Shown: positions 43,591 through 53,401, counted from the first letter of the stretch. The stretch is 64,000 bases of DNA from an uncultured Clostridium sp. (GCA_900548455.1 URKQ01000016.1:1-64000), one strand, 5' to 3'. Notes: generated by a model from the sequence alone, not told the origin. Translations and numbers: made by a program.

Positions 43591-43731
43591 ATACTCATAA
43601 TTAATAGTAGATAAAAATAAGGTGATAATATATAATTAACTAGGTGATTGAAGAAAAATTACATTATATAATGAAAGAAAAATTATTTTAAAATGTTAAA
43701 AATATAGATAATTATATACAAGGAGAGACAG

Positions 43732-45099
43732 ATGAGAAAAAGAAAAGAATATGAATTAACAATAGAGGGAACAGAATTTCCAGGTAAGGGAATAGCTTAC
43801 TATGAAGGTGAAAAAGTAGGTGTTAAGGGTGCAATTCCAGGTCAAAAGGTTAGAGCTAGAATAACTAAGAAAAACTCCAATGGAATAGAAGGAAAACTTT
43901 TAGAAGTTTTAGAAGATGTAGATTATAAAATAAAACCATCTTGTGAATTGTTTGGAATCTGTGGAGGATGTAGTCAAGCAGATATTCCCCTTGAAACTCA
44001 ACTTAAATTTAAAGAAGAGCAAGTTAAAAAGCTTCTTGAAGATAAAGGTATAACTGATTATGAATATCTAGGGATTGAAAGTAGTCCACTTCATTATGAG
44101 TATAGAAATAAAATGGAATTTACCTTTGGAGACTTTGAAAAAGGTGGAGAATTAACTTTAGGAATGCATGCTAAAAATAGAAGCTTCTCAATAGTAACTG
44201 TAGATAAATGCCAAATAGTTGATGAAGACTTTAGACAAATAATAAAAGTTACTTTAGATCATTTTAGAAAAGCAGAACTTCCTTATTATAAAATAATGAA
44301 AAGAGAAGGATTTTTAAGAAACTTAGTAGTAAGAAAAGCAATCAACACTGGAGAAATCCTAGTTAATATAGTAACTACAACTCAAATTGATTATGGTATG
44401 ACTTCATATAAAGAAGAATTATTAAATTTAAATCTTCATGGAAAAATTATAGGAATAATTCAAACGCTAAATGATTCTTTGTCAGAAGTAGTTCAAGCAG
44501 ATAAAGTAAAAGTTCTTTATGGAAGAGATTTTATAGAAGAGAATCTTTTAGGACTTAAGTTTAAAATTAATCCATTTGCATTTTTCCAAACAAACACTAA
44601 GGGAGCAGAAAAACTTTATTCAATGGTAAGAGACTTTATTGGAGATTCAGAAGATAAAGTAGTATTTGATTTATATTGTGGAACAGGTACAATAGGTCAA
44701 ATAGTAGCTCCTAAAGCTAAAAAAGTAGTTGGAATCGAACTTATTGAAGAAGCTGTAGAAGCTGCAAAGGAAAATGCTAAACTTAATGGTCTTGATAATT
44801 GTGAATTTATAGCTGGAGATGTAGCTGTAACAATAAAAGAAGTCAAGGTGAAACCAGATATAATTATCTTAGATCCACCAAGACCAGGGGTACATCCTGT
44901 AGCACTAGACTATGTAATTAAGTTTAATGCTCCAGAGATTGTGTATGTTTCATGTAACCCTAAAACTTTAGCTACAGATTTAGAAGTCTTAAAAGCTAAT
45001 GGCTATGAAGTTAAAGCTATGAGAATTATGGATATGTTTCCCATGACCCCTCATGTTGAGGTGGTTGTTAAGCTTACAAAGACCAAAGGGATGAAGTAA
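43732..45099 (+). CDS. rlmD: 23S rRNA (uracil-5-)-methyltransferase RlmD/RlmCD type
   Basis: 455 residues. N-terminal TRAM domain (1-60), Fe-S cysteines in CELFGICGGCSQ, methyltransferase motifs FFQTN, DLYCGTGTIGQ and the catalytic VSCNPKTLATDL near residue 410. The C-terminus PHVEVVVKLTKTKGMK has been replaced: further rlmD 3' ends lie downstream, the most distal (at 57519) encoding HVETVVKLKRKQS and likely the original. The gene remains intact, as expected when integration restores the frame. Confidence 0.95.
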   Translation: MRKRKEYELTIEGTEFPGKGIAYYEGEKVGVKGAIPGQKVRARITKKNSNGIEGKLLEVLEDVDYKIKPSCELFGICGGCSQADIPLETQLKFKEEQVKKLLEDKGITDYEYLGIESSPLHYEYRNKMEFTFGDFEKGGELTLGMHAKNRSFSIVTVDKCQIVDEDFRQIIKVTLDHFRKAELPYYKIMKREGFLRNLVVRKAINTGEILVNIVTTTQIDYGMTSYKEELLNLNLHGKIIGIIQTLNDSLSEVVQADKVKVLYGRDFIEENLLGLKFKINPFAFFQTNTKGAEKLYSMVRDFIGDSEDKVVFDLYCGTGTIGQIVAPKAKKVVGIELIEEAVEAAKENAKLNGLDNCEFIAGDVAVTIKEVKVKPDIIILDPPRPGVHPVALDYVIKFNAPEIVYVSCNPKTLATDLEVLKANGYEVKAMRIMDMFPMTPHVEVVVKLTKTKGMK

Positions 45100-45175
45100 G
45101 TTTTATAAACCACCCATGCAAGGGCTCCCCAAGAATCCAAGTGAAGCGACAGATGATTGGTAGGAGACTACTGCT

Positions 45176-45208
45176 GAGGTGGTTGTTAAGCTATCTAAGA
45201 AAGCCTAG
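45176..45208 (+). repeat. Relic rlmD 3' end no. 1
   Basis: GAGGTGGTTGTTAAGCT repeats bases 45058-45074 of rlmD exactly and continues to encode EVVVKLSKKA and a stop, a plausible RlmD C-terminus. The 100 bases between the two copies are a remnant of an element end. Confidence 0.85.
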
Positions 45209-45259
45209 TAATATCAATGGTTTAAGGCGCTTTTTACAATTTAATAAAGTGTGTTTTAT

Positions 45260-45290
45260 CTCTCCTAGATGATTCTAGGGGAGTTTTTTT
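45260..45290 (+). terminator. Terminator downstream of relic 1
   Basis: CTCTCCTAG pairs with CTAGGGGAG, then seven T; probably an rlmD terminator carried with a relic end. Confidence 0.75.
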
Positions 45291-45340
45291 ATACAGTTTA
45301 GACTAGGGGGAATATTAATTTAAGGGAAAAATGGTGATAA

Positions 45341-45538
45341 ATCTATGTCTGCTGGTAATAGAGCTATTGTGGATGCTGCAGATGAAAAAAAGATATTCAT
45401 TTATTTGTAAAGTTTTCACCCCAAGAATATTACTACCAGGGTGTATTTAGTCTTGTGGATTACACTTATGAAGATGACATAGATGAAAATGGAAATACTC
45501 GAAAAGAGTACAAGTTTAAACTTAGAAAAGTAAACTGA
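45341..45538 (+). pseudogene. C-terminal fragment of an unidentified protein
   Basis: The frame ending at 45538 reads FSPQEYYYQGVFSLVDY then YEDDIDENGNTRKEYKFKL; the preceding NRAIVDAADEKK lies in another frame, the shift falling in an A7 run. No start or upstream domain remains. It looks like the end of a larger cargo gene lost by deletion, perhaps a nuclease, but I cannot name it. Confidence 0.45.
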
Positions 45539-45612
45539 TATGGTGAATTATTCAAGAGTATCATGGGCACAAATATTTAGATGTTTTAAAGATTATAATT
45601 TTACATTGAAAA

Positions 45613-45654
45613 AAGCACGTTTGCAAACATAAATAGTTTTGCAAACGTGCTCTT
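45613..45654. terminator. Strong hairpin, possible terminator
   Basis: AGCACGTTTGCAAA pairs perfectly with TTTGCAAACGTGCT; T-poor downstream on the plus strand, T-rich on the minus strand. Confidence 0.55.
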
Positions 45655-45907
45655 GAAAAAAATTTTTTCACTTGGGAAAACTTTTAATTGCTGATTCAAT
45701 TATAATACTAATTGTTGTAATTTGTAAATATTATCAGTGTATTAATATGGTTCACATTGCTAGTGGATTAAGAAAAGAATTCAGTGTTGTATAACATTTT
45801 TAAAAAGAATACACTAGACATAGGAAGAGTGGGGTTATTGATTTTACAGCAAGAGGAAGGACCTAAGTATAATTTATGATTTTAAATTTGATAAGAGGTG
45901 ATAAGAA

Positions 45908-46036
45908 GTGAAAGGTGAAAAAAATAAATGGATCATTGATGATGATATTTCTGAAGAAGATTTAATTGTTGAATTAACGGATGAAGAAATAGCGGATATA
46001 GAAAAGAGGCATAAGGAACTGGGATTAGAAGATTAG
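45908..46036 (+). CDS. Small acidic protein, 42 residues
   Basis: GTG start with GAGGTGAT seven bases upstream. The peptide is highly acidic and helical: WIIDDDISEEDLIVELTDEE then IADIEKRHKELGLED. It is followed by its own hairpins at 46036 and 46085. It could be a small regulator or antitoxin-like protein of a lost element; no family is recognised. Confidence 0.55.
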   Translation: MKGEKNKWIIDDDISEEDLIVELTDEEIADIEKRHKELGLED

Positions 46037-46084
46037 AAGCACTTACTTAGATAAAGAGTAGGTGCTGTTATTATATATAAAATC

Positions 46085-46109
46085 AAGTCTTAGGAAACTA
46101 AGGCTTTTT
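46085..46109 (+). terminator. Terminator after the 42-residue gene
   Basis: AAGTCTTAG/CTAAGGCTT around GAAA, then TTT. Confidence 0.75.
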
Positions 46110-46193
46110 ATTATGCCTTAATTTATTTGTCATAACTGACTATAATCTATCTACCTTGTCAGTGGACGGTGAGTTAATTCTTAATACAACTAG

Positions 46194-47426
46194 ATTTCTC
46201 AGAAGTATTATACACTGGAGAATGTAAAAAAGAGATCCATAAAAAATAATGGTGACATTAATAGCTATTATGTTTCAGAGAATCATATCCCAATAGTATC
46301 TCCAGAGATGTGGGAAGAAGTTCAGAAGGAAATTGAAAGAAGAGGAAAAGGTAAAGGGATTGATTTAGAAGATACAAAGAAATATACAAATAGATATGGA
46401 CACCCTGATTATATTCTCGCTGGAATTTATGCAGATGAGGGCATAAGTGGCACAAACACTAAGAAGAGAGAACAATTTAACAAAATGATAGAGGATTGTA
46501 AAGCCGGAAAGATAGATATAATTATAACTAAATCTATATCCAGGTTTGCAAGAAATACTTTAGATTGCTTAAACTATGTAAGAATGCTAAAGGAACTTGG
46601 CATTGAAATTATATTTGAGAAAGAAAATATAAGAACGTTAGATTCAAAAGGAGAAGTACTACTTACTATATTAAGCTCGTTAGCCCAGGATGAGAGTAGG
46701 TCTATTTCAGAAAACTCTACTTGGGGAATTAGAAGGAAATTTGAACAGGGAAAAGTTTCAGTTAACTATACCAAATTTCTAGGCTATGAAAAAGGTGAAA
46801 ATGGCAACTTAGTTATTGTACCTGAGCAAGCAGAAGTAGTTAAAACAATATTTAACCTATATTTAGATGGAATGACATTACAGCAGATAAAAGAGCAGTT
46901 AGAAGGCCAGCGAATCAAAACTGCTACCGGTAAAGATGTTTGGGCAACGTATGTTATTCAGAAGATGCTCAAAATGAGAAGTATAAATGTTGCACCATGT
47001 TTTAAAAAACTTTTACTGAGAATTATATTACCGGAAAAAGAAAAGTAAATCATGGAGAACGTGCAAAATATTATATAGAAGATACTCACCCAACTATTGT
47101 ATCAAAAGATATATTTAATAGAGTGCAAGAGGAAAGTTATTAGTATGTGGTGATTGTGGTAAATCCTATCGTGGAAGAACGGAACGTGGCAAAATTTTGT
47201 GGGATGTGCTACAAGAATTGAAAAGGGTAAAAATGAGTGTCACCTATTCTCTATGATAAATGAAGAGTGGTTAAAAGAACAGCTTTCAGAGCTAATTTGT
47301 GATGGTACTTACGATGAAGGTGTAGTGAAAAGAAAGGTTGAAAATATTGAAGTGCATAAGGGGTATATTATAGTAAAAGGAAGAAACGATTTGGATTATA
47401 TTGACATAGAGCAAGATTTGGAATAA
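46194..47426 (+). pseudogene. Serine recombinase pseudogene A (chimeric)
   Basis: Starts with a C-terminal recombinase piece (YYVSENHIPIVSPEMWEEVQ), then jumps into a resolvase catalytic domain missing its N-terminus (AGIYADEGISGTNTKKREQF, TKSISRFARNTLDCL, SLAQDESRSISEN) and the Recombinase domain. One A is lost in CTCAAAATGAG near 46972 (copy B has one more), shifting frame, and about 80 bases are missing near 47135 before the zinc-ribbon part LVCGDCGKSYRGRTERG. It would have cut and joined att sites at rlmD; it is inactive now. Confidence 0.88.
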
Positions 47427-47552
47427 TATAGTATTAACATAATGTGAAAGTGGTTTACTGTATGCTCTTATCGGGACCGAACGACCTACGCTGAACTAGG
47501 ATACTGTAACATATACGTAAATGGTAATTGAGCAACTTTGTCCGTATGTTTT

Positions 47553-47589
47553 GTAGCATCTTCTATTTGGGTAGGAGATGCGACTTTTT
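47553..47589 (+). terminator. Hairpin just before the GTPase gene
   Basis: GTAGCATCTTCTA pairs with TAGGAGATGCGAC (two imperfect pairs), then TTTTT, ending about 30 bases before the ATG. It may be a terminator of upstream reads or an attenuator of the GTPase. Confidence 0.6.
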
Positions 47590-47620
47590 CATGTGTAATA
47601 AATTTATAGGAGGATTTCAT

Positions 47621-49789
47621 ATGAAACAAGAAAAAAACATATTGGAGAGACTCGGTTATCATTATTTAAGTCCAGATGTTCGAATTATTGAAAAAGTTGG
47701 ATCCACGGGTTCAGGAAAAACTATGACGGACCTTCTGTTCACAACACCCAAAGCGCTCAATGTGTTGATCAAAGCTGTTGGCGAAGGCAGTGCAACCTTA
47801 GGAGATCAAACTAAAGTTTTTACTGAGAAACTTACTGATCATATCATTGTTGCAGCAAAGCTAGGTGATGAAGTTTATACTTGGGAGCAACTTATTGAGC
47901 TAATTCTAAAAGTATTCACCAAGATTGTTAAAGGTAATTATAAAGACTCTCAGATAGAAAATCTGGATCAAATTCAAAAGGGTTTAATTAAAGAGTTGAT
48001 AGAGGCTCTTGATAGTAAACGAAACACCGAGGCTCAGCCTCGTTTACTGAAAGAATACTTACGGCTAGAATTTGTAAATGAGATTGCTGATTATAGTATG
48101 CCTTTCCTTAGCGAAAATTTACAAATAATATACCAACAGGCAAAGAATTCGCTCTTGGATATGGAGGCTAAACCAAAATCTCGTAAATTTGATGAGGCAA
48201 TTAGTCAACGCCTACAAGAAGCTATTGATAGAGAGCCGAATCTTTTAAATGGGTTAAGGAAAACACATAAAAATATTAATGATGAGTTAAAGAGTCATTT
48301 CTTCAAATATTTTAATGAACATATGAAATCCGAAGATGAATATTATTATCATATTATTGATCTGAATAATATTGAAGATAGCAATGAATTTATTAATGCC
48401 GTATTCTCAAACAACAATCTAAGTGGAGGCGAAAATCTCTCTATCGAAGTATTGTGTGCAGAACTTATAATATATGTTCCTATGAACGCAGAAGTAATAC
48501 AAATTGTCAGGGGAAATCGGCAGATGGAACAAGTCTTTCAGGGAATGGATTTGAAACTCTCATTAGGTATTCGAGACACTAGGGGGCTATACCATGAAAG
48601 TGCTGATCAACAGAAGGAGAATGAGCATTTACAAGATCTTTTGTATAATCGTTCGTATGATGCACTTATGCTTGTATGCCCTGTGTTTGGGGATACAAAT
48701 TATGCTAAACTCCGAGAAGATGTAAAGGCTGTTTTAAAGTTGTATAGTAAACAAACTCCGATAATTCTTTTGAATAATAAGGTCGACTTGTTAATAGATG
48801 ATCAACATAAGGATGGAGAGTTAACTGATCTATTCGATTTAAACAGTTTTATAGAACCACAAATAATTGAATTTGATGAGTTAAAGGTTAATATTGACCA
48901 GCGAATATCAGGCATTATCCAGGAGTTTAGGAATGCACAACAAAAACGTGGAGGCGGTGTACTTGAATCAGTACCGTGCTATCTGAAACCACCTAGCACA
49001 GCCAGAATAACTCCTGAAATGTATAAAAATTATGGCCCAAAGCAAGCACTTAATAGAATTCTTAGGATTCTTTGTGACTCACTGATATCTACCAGCGAAA
49101 AGATACCATTTTATCTAGACTCTGCTGTTGATGAAGGAAAGTTACCATTTAGCATTAACAGGAAGAAAGTCCGGGATATTATAGGGGCTGCTTTTATGAA
49201 TCAGCAGTTTATTAGGCAAGTAAAGAATGCTGCATTGAAAAATATTGATGAAAATTTAGGCAAGACTCCGCATGGGCAAGGTTACAATGCTTTGGGACGT
49301 AAAGTAGCTATTGGGCAAGGTTGGTCATCAAATATCGATGAAAGTTATTTTATTAACTGTAAGTCATTTTCAATAACTTTCCCTGCCAATGTTCAAAATC
49401 TCATTACTACGGCACTATTGGATGAAATAATCACAAACTCAATTACTTACACTAAAGGGCATTTCGCTTCACAGGAGGATGAGGATAAAGTTAAAGAAAT
49501 AATTAAATTACGCACATATAGAAGCAGTATTTTTGCAGCTAATATGTTATACGATCATGCTTTTAAGATTGCTGATAAGGCGGGTTTTAGTTATAGGATT
49601 CGTTTTAATCAATTTCTAAAACTAAGTCGCGATTTCTTTAAAATTACTGATGCGGATATACTACAAGTTACTACTGATCTGCAAACATCAGAGGTGAGTA
49701 ATGTATTTGACAGTTATACTTACGCTATGGTAAAAGAATTAAAGCATGCGGTAAATCTTGCTTTTCGTCTGAATGTCTATATTAAATAA
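47621..49789 (+). CDS. Large P-loop GTPase of unknown function, island cargo
   Basis: 722 residues. G1 GSTGSGKT at 27-34, G3 DTRG at 319-322, G4 NKVD at 386-389; about 280 residues of mainly helical sequence are inserted between G1 and G3. The C-terminal 300 residues are helical with no recognised domain. AGGAGG stands seven bases before the ATG. It is the only intact gene of its block, placed where defence cargo sits. A single-gene phage-defence GTPase (dynamin-like or stress-sensing) is an inference from context. Confidence 0.7.
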   Translation: MKQEKNILERLGYHYLSPDVRIIEKVGSTGSGKTMTDLLFTTPKALNVLIKAVGEGSATLGDQTKVFTEKLTDHIIVAAKLGDEVYTWEQLIELILKVFTKIVKGNYKDSQIENLDQIQKGLIKELIEALDSKRNTEAQPRLLKEYLRLEFVNEIADYSMPFLSENLQIIYQQAKNSLLDMEAKPKSRKFDEAISQRLQEAIDREPNLLNGLRKTHKNINDELKSHFFKYFNEHMKSEDEYYYHIIDLNNIEDSNEFINAVFSNNNLSGGENLSIEVLCAELIIYVPMNAEVIQIVRGNRQMEQVFQGMDLKLSLGIRDTRGLYHESADQQKENEHLQDLLYNRSYDALMLVCPVFGDTNYAKLREDVKAVLKLYSKQTPIILLNNKVDLLIDDQHKDGELTDLFDLNSFIEPQIIEFDELKVNIDQRISGIIQEFRNAQQKRGGGVLESVPCYLKPPSTARITPEMYKNYGPKQALNRILRILCDSLISTSEKIPFYLDSAVDEGKLPFSINRKKVRDIIGAAFMNQQFIRQVKNAALKNIDENLGKTPHGQGYNALGRKVAIGQGWSSNIDESYFINCKSFSITFPANVQNLITTALLDEIITNSITYTKGHFASQEDEDKVKEIIKLRTYRSSIFAANMLYDHAFKIADKAGFSYRIRFNQFLKLSRDFFKITDADILQVTTDLQTSEVSNVFDSYTYAMVKELKHAVNLAFRLNVYIK

Positions 49790-49852
49790 GTAATAAAAGT
49801 ATAATGCAATAAGTTACCTTTCATAAAAGAGGTATAGGCTTCATAGAAACCC

Positions 49853-49893
49853 AATAAATTGAGAGTTGGCTCTAGTTGAAACTCTCAATTTAT
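49853..49893 (+). terminator. Terminator of the GTPase gene
   Basis: AATAAATTGAGAGTT pairs with AACTCTCAATTTAT around an 11-base loop. Confidence 0.75.
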
Positions 49894-50072
49894 CGTATTT
49901 ATTGTTACTTAACAAAAATGACAAGAATGTTAGGTACTATTGTTTCTATTAACGAGTTTGATGATTCGGCTCATCGTCAGATGAACATCGCTTTTACTAA
50001 GTAAGGTATAGTTTTTTAATGGGATCATCCACTAGTTCAATAAAGAGTGGCGTTGTTTTTTAAAAATATACT

Positions 50073-50127
50073 CACCGCCAAGGAACCACAAGCTATCTAC
50101 GACATCATTATTGTCTACTCAAGGCAT
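50073..50127 (+). repeat. Element right-end sequence, copy 1
   Basis: ACCGCCAAGGAACCAC, then TTGTCTACTCAAGGCAT at 50111-50127. The same two blocks occur at 57468-57521. Both times they run straight into an rlmD-like C-terminal sequence, so they mark the right end of one element family. Confidence 0.75.
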
Positions 50128-50163
50128 TGCGAGGTTGTATGCCTGTTGCAACGAAAAATCTGA
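50125..50163 (+). repeat. Relic rlmD 3' end no. 2
   Basis: In frame with the CAT of the junction it reads HCEVVCLLQRKI and a stop, the pattern H-x-E-x-V-x-x-L of RlmD C-termini. It is close to relic 3 (34 of about 39 bases by eye) but different from relics 1 and 4. Confidence 0.7.
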
Positions 50164-50197
50164 TAAAAGACGGGGGATTTTTAGGAAAGATTATATT

Positions 50198-51406
50198 ATG
50201 AAAAATTATTTAAATAACAATTTAATTTTAATAAACGAATACCAAAAAATGTATAAAAATAAGATTGATATTGAAGATTTAATAAATAAATTAAATGAGA
50301 AAAAAATTGCGTTTTATAATGGTTTTGATTATGGAAGATTCAGAGTGTATGTAGACAGTTGTTTGTTGCTTTTAAATAAAGAAAAGTTAAATTTTTATTA
50401 TAAAAACAGTTATTCTTACAAAGGCTTTTTTGATGAAGTTAAAAAACATGATGAGTTAAATAATTATTTTAAATTTATTAAAGATGAAAGAATCACTTCG
50501 TCTATTGAAGGCATACATCTTTACTACTCTCTGGAAGGTCAAAATAAATCACCATGGAATCAGGTTGCAACAATAAGAAATGCAATGGCACATATGCAAT
50601 ATGGACACTTTATGTCACAAGAAAAAAGTGGTTTAATGCTTTATTATTTTTTATATAATAAACATAAGGGTGTACGAAAAGATTATGGCATTGTTTATGA
50701 ACCTATTTTACACGAATTTATTCATGCTTTTTTTAGTAATTATAGTTATGGAATATTATTTAAAAATACTTTTTTTTCGAATTATTCTTTTGAAAAAAGG
50801 ACAAAAACTAGAAATATTATTTATTATGAAATAACTTATAAAAATAAAGATATGGAAAAATATAATGGATACAATGGTAGTTTGATGGGTCAACTAGCTT
50901 CAATATTAAGAAGCTCCAAAAATGTATTTACTTTTTTAGAAGAGCATAAAGAAGAACTTAACATTAATGAAATTTCTATAAGAAAAATACCGCACATCCG
51001 TAGTTACAGAAAATTAGCAAAGAAAATGAAGCTCATAGATAAAAATGAATATGCTTACATGTTAAAAACATTTTTTGATTTCGAAACAGAACTGTCTAAT
51101 TTTTTAATTCATATTTCTAAGCTTAATGATGTGTTATACCAATATAGTATGATTAGAGATCTTTTTGACGAATCAAAATTAGAAATGTATAATAAGGAAT
51201 TTGAAAAAGCAATATTAGAGTTAAAAGAAGACGAAAATGCACGGTTTGCATTTGATATAGGTTTTACATATCTCAAAGTTATGAACTTTGTATTAAGAAT
51301 AGAAGATGATGATTATGTGGAGTTTAAATACGATACCGTAGATGTTTCAAAATTTATTTATGAAAAAGGATGTCTGGATAAATATTCTAAAAAAATAATA
51401 TATTAA
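50198..51406 (+). CDS. HEPN-motif abortive-infection-like protein, first frame
   Basis: 402 residues from the ATG at 50198 (TTAGGAAAG upstream). An RNxxxH motif (R127-N-A-M-A-H132 in TIRNAMAHMQYG) is the ribonuclease signature of HEPN toxins. The protein is helical and rich in Tyr, Phe and Lys. It stops just after an A7 run (51389-51395); one base of slippage joins it to the downstream frame. Very AT-rich compared with the GTPase and Gabija genes. Family uncertain (Abi_2-like is possible). Confidence 0.6.
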   Translation: MKNYLNNNLILINEYQKMYKNKIDIEDLINKLNEKKIAFYNGFDYGRFRVYVDSCLLLLNKEKLNFYYKNSYSYKGFFDEVKKHDELNNYFKFIKDERITSSIEGIHLYYSLEGQNKSPWNQVATIRNAMAHMQYGHFMSQEKSGLMLYYFLYNKHKGVRKDYGIVYEPILHEFIHAFFSNYSYGILFKNTFFSNYSFEKRTKTRNIIYYEITYKNKDMEKYNGYNGSLMGQLASILRSSKNVFTFLEEHKEELNINEISIRKIPHIRSYRKLAKKMKLIDKNEYAYMLKTFFDFETELSNFLIHISKLNDVLYQYSMIRDLFDESKLEMYNKEFEKAILELKEDENARFAFDIGFTYLKVMNFVLRIEDDDYVEFKYDTVDVSKFIYEKGCLDKYSKKIIY

Positions 51407-51645
51407 ACAATGAGTTACAGCTTTATATTATTGAGCGAATGCGAAATGCGTTAGTGCATGGGAATATGACAGTTTCGTTATCTAAAAAAGGTGAAGTGAT
51501 GATTATATTTTGGGATATCTACAATAAACGTAAAGAAAAAATAGAAATTAGTTTTGATGATCTTAATGCATTCTTGTCACAGGAATGCCTATATGACGGA
51601 GTTCCCAAAGAAACTTTAGCATTACAAGTAAAACCATTATCTTGA
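51391..51645 (+). pseudogene. HEPN protein, second part in the shifted frame
   Basis: The frame continues as KNNILNNELQLYIIERMRNALVHGN and about 60 further residues. It has a second RNxxxH motif (RNALVH). It lacks its own ribosome site. Either the gene lost one A of an A8 run, or the full protein is made by slippage at A7. I mark it as a broken gene, with recoding as the alternative. Confidence 0.6.
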
Positions 51646-51785
51646 AAAAAGAATAATTACACTTTTTGAAAAGAGCGAAATACTTAGTAGGATATATCAA
51701 CAATAATAATAATAAATTTGCAAAAAAATTAACTTTTTATTAAAGGGGTATTGGATTACAGCTCCATCCGAAACAACTGCTAAGG

Positions 51786-51827
51786 CATTGTAAGGTTGTA
51801 TGCCTGTTACAACGGATAGAGAAGTAA
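51786..51827 (+). repeat. Relic rlmD 3' end no. 3
   Basis: Reads HCKVVCLLQRIEK and a stop. It is preceded by CAACTGCTAAGG, a different right end from those at 50111 and 57505, so a separate integration event is implied. With relic 2 it flanks the HEPN block in direct orientation. Confidence 0.7.
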
Positions 51828-51845
51828 AATAGAATAAAAATTAGT

Positions 51846-51879
51846 AAAAGCCGTGAGTTGAAATCAGCTCACGGTTTTT
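51846..51879 (+). terminator. Terminator-like hairpin before recombinase B
   Basis: AAAGCCGTGAG/CTCACGGTTTTT with a 10-base loop. Confidence 0.8.
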
Positions 51880-51907
51880 GCACCTTATATTTAGAAAAGA
51901 GATTGAT

Positions 51908-53101
51908 ATGAAAAAACTTAGAAGAATAGAACCTATCAAAGAAAAAAATAAAAAGTTGAAGGTTGATGCATATTGTAGGGTTAGTACAAAATTTGAAAGC
52001 TAACAAAGTAGCATTGATTTGCAAATTTCTAATTATGAAACTATCATACAAAGTAACTCTCGGTGGGAATATGCAGAAGTTTATTTTGATTATGGTAGTT
52101 GACTAAGGCAAAAAGGTCGTTCTAATTTGGAGAACATGATAAATAAGGTTTGTTCTGGTGAAATTGATTACATTCTTACGAAATTTCTCAGTAGACTATC
52201 TAGGAATGTTTTAGATACATTAATCATCATAAGAAAATTAAAAGAAAGGAGCATTAATATGTATTTTGAAAATGAAAACCTAAACTCAATCAAAGATGAA
52301 GCAGAATTTGCAATCACTCTTAGTGGTATTTTAGCTCAGGAAGAAAGCAGAAATCTCAGCGAGAATATTAAATGGGGCTATTAAAGGAAGTTTGAAAACG
52401 GCAACTTAGTTATTGTACCTGAGCAAGCAGAAGTAGTGAAAACAATATTTAATCTATATTTAGATAGAATGACATTACAGCAGATAAAAGAGCAGTTAGA
52501 AAGCCAGGAAATCAAAACTGCTACCGGTAAAGATGTTTGGGTAACGTATGTTATCCAGAAGATGCTCAAAAATGAGAAGTATAAAGGTTGCACCATGTTT
52601 CAGAAAACTTTTACTGAGGATTATCTTACCGGAAAAAGAAAAGTGAATCATGGTGAGAGGGCAAAATATTACGTAGAAGATACCCACCCGGCTATTGTAT
52701 CAAAAGATATATTTGATAGAGTACAAGAGGAAATGAAACGTCGTGAAAGAATTGTGCGTAATGATGATGGAAGTATAGAAACGTCTAAGAGCAAATTTAA
52801 TAGCAAGTATATTCTAGGCAATTTATTAGTATGTGGGGATTGTGGTGCATCCTATCGTAGAAGAACGGAACGTGGCAAAGTGTTATGGAGATGTGCTACA
52901 AGAATTGAAAAGGGCAAAAACGAGTGTGCTCTATTTCCAACGATAAATGAAGAATGGTTAAAAGAGCAGCTTGCCGAGCTAATTTGTAATGGTGTTTACG
53001 ATGAATGTGTGGTGAAGAGTAAGGTGGATAAGATTGAAGTTTATGATGGTTATATTTTAGTTAAAGGATATGATGGAGCAAATATAAAAGTTCCTTTGTA
53101 G
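51908..53101 (+). pseudogene. Serine recombinase pseudogene B
   Basis: One frame runs the whole length but has three stops: TAA at 52001, TGA at 52100, TAA at 52382. Recognisable parts are VDAYCRVSTKFES (resolvase N-terminus), LTKFLSRLSRNVLDTL, LAQEESRNLSENIKWG, the Recombinase domain (TLQQIKEQLESQEIKTATG) and zinc ribbon LVCGDCGASYRRRTERG. About 18 codons are missing after the third stop compared with copy A. From 52400 on it is nearly identical to copy A, so the two exchanged sequence or duplicated recently. Confidence 0.9.
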
Positions 53102-53222
53102 TAAAACAAGAAACTGGTGATGCGGTTTCAATTAAAAACAGTGGTCAAGCAGGAAGTTGATTACTATGAATAAGCAGTAAAATAGGAGTAGGGTGTGTTC
53201 TCTGCTTCTATTTTGGATTGCC

Positions 53223-53260
53223 AATAATAAAGCCTTCGGATGTTTCCGAGGGTTTTATTG
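53223..53260 (+). terminator. Terminator before the Gabija operon
   Basis: AAAGCCTTCGGA pairs with TCCGAGGGTTTT, extended by AATA/TATT. It isolates the operon from the recombinase relic. Confidence 0.8.
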
Positions 53261-53290
53261 TTGACAGTTGATATATTGTTTCTGAATAAT
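53261..53290 (+). promoter_or_regulatory. Promoter of the DUF1413-gajA-gajB operon
   Basis: TTGACA at 53261-53266, 18-base spacer, AATAAT at 53285-53290 with TG one base upstream. Confidence 0.6.
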
Positions 53291-53401
53291 ATGTAAAATT
53301 ATGTACAAACCATTAGTTTAGTGTTGAATATTGTTTGGAAAAGTTATACAATTATACTAACAATGTTGTTTTTATTGTTGTTTTATTTAGGAGGTATAAT
53401 T

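Noticed and set aside
47528..47620. N-terminal extension of the GTPase
   Set aside because: The upstream ATG lacks a ribosome site and would run through a terminator-like hairpin; the ATG at 47621 has AGGAGG at ideal spacing.
49918..50004. 28-codon frame starting MTRMLGTIV
   Set aside because: No ribosome site and no recognisable content; probably chance or a scrap of an element end.
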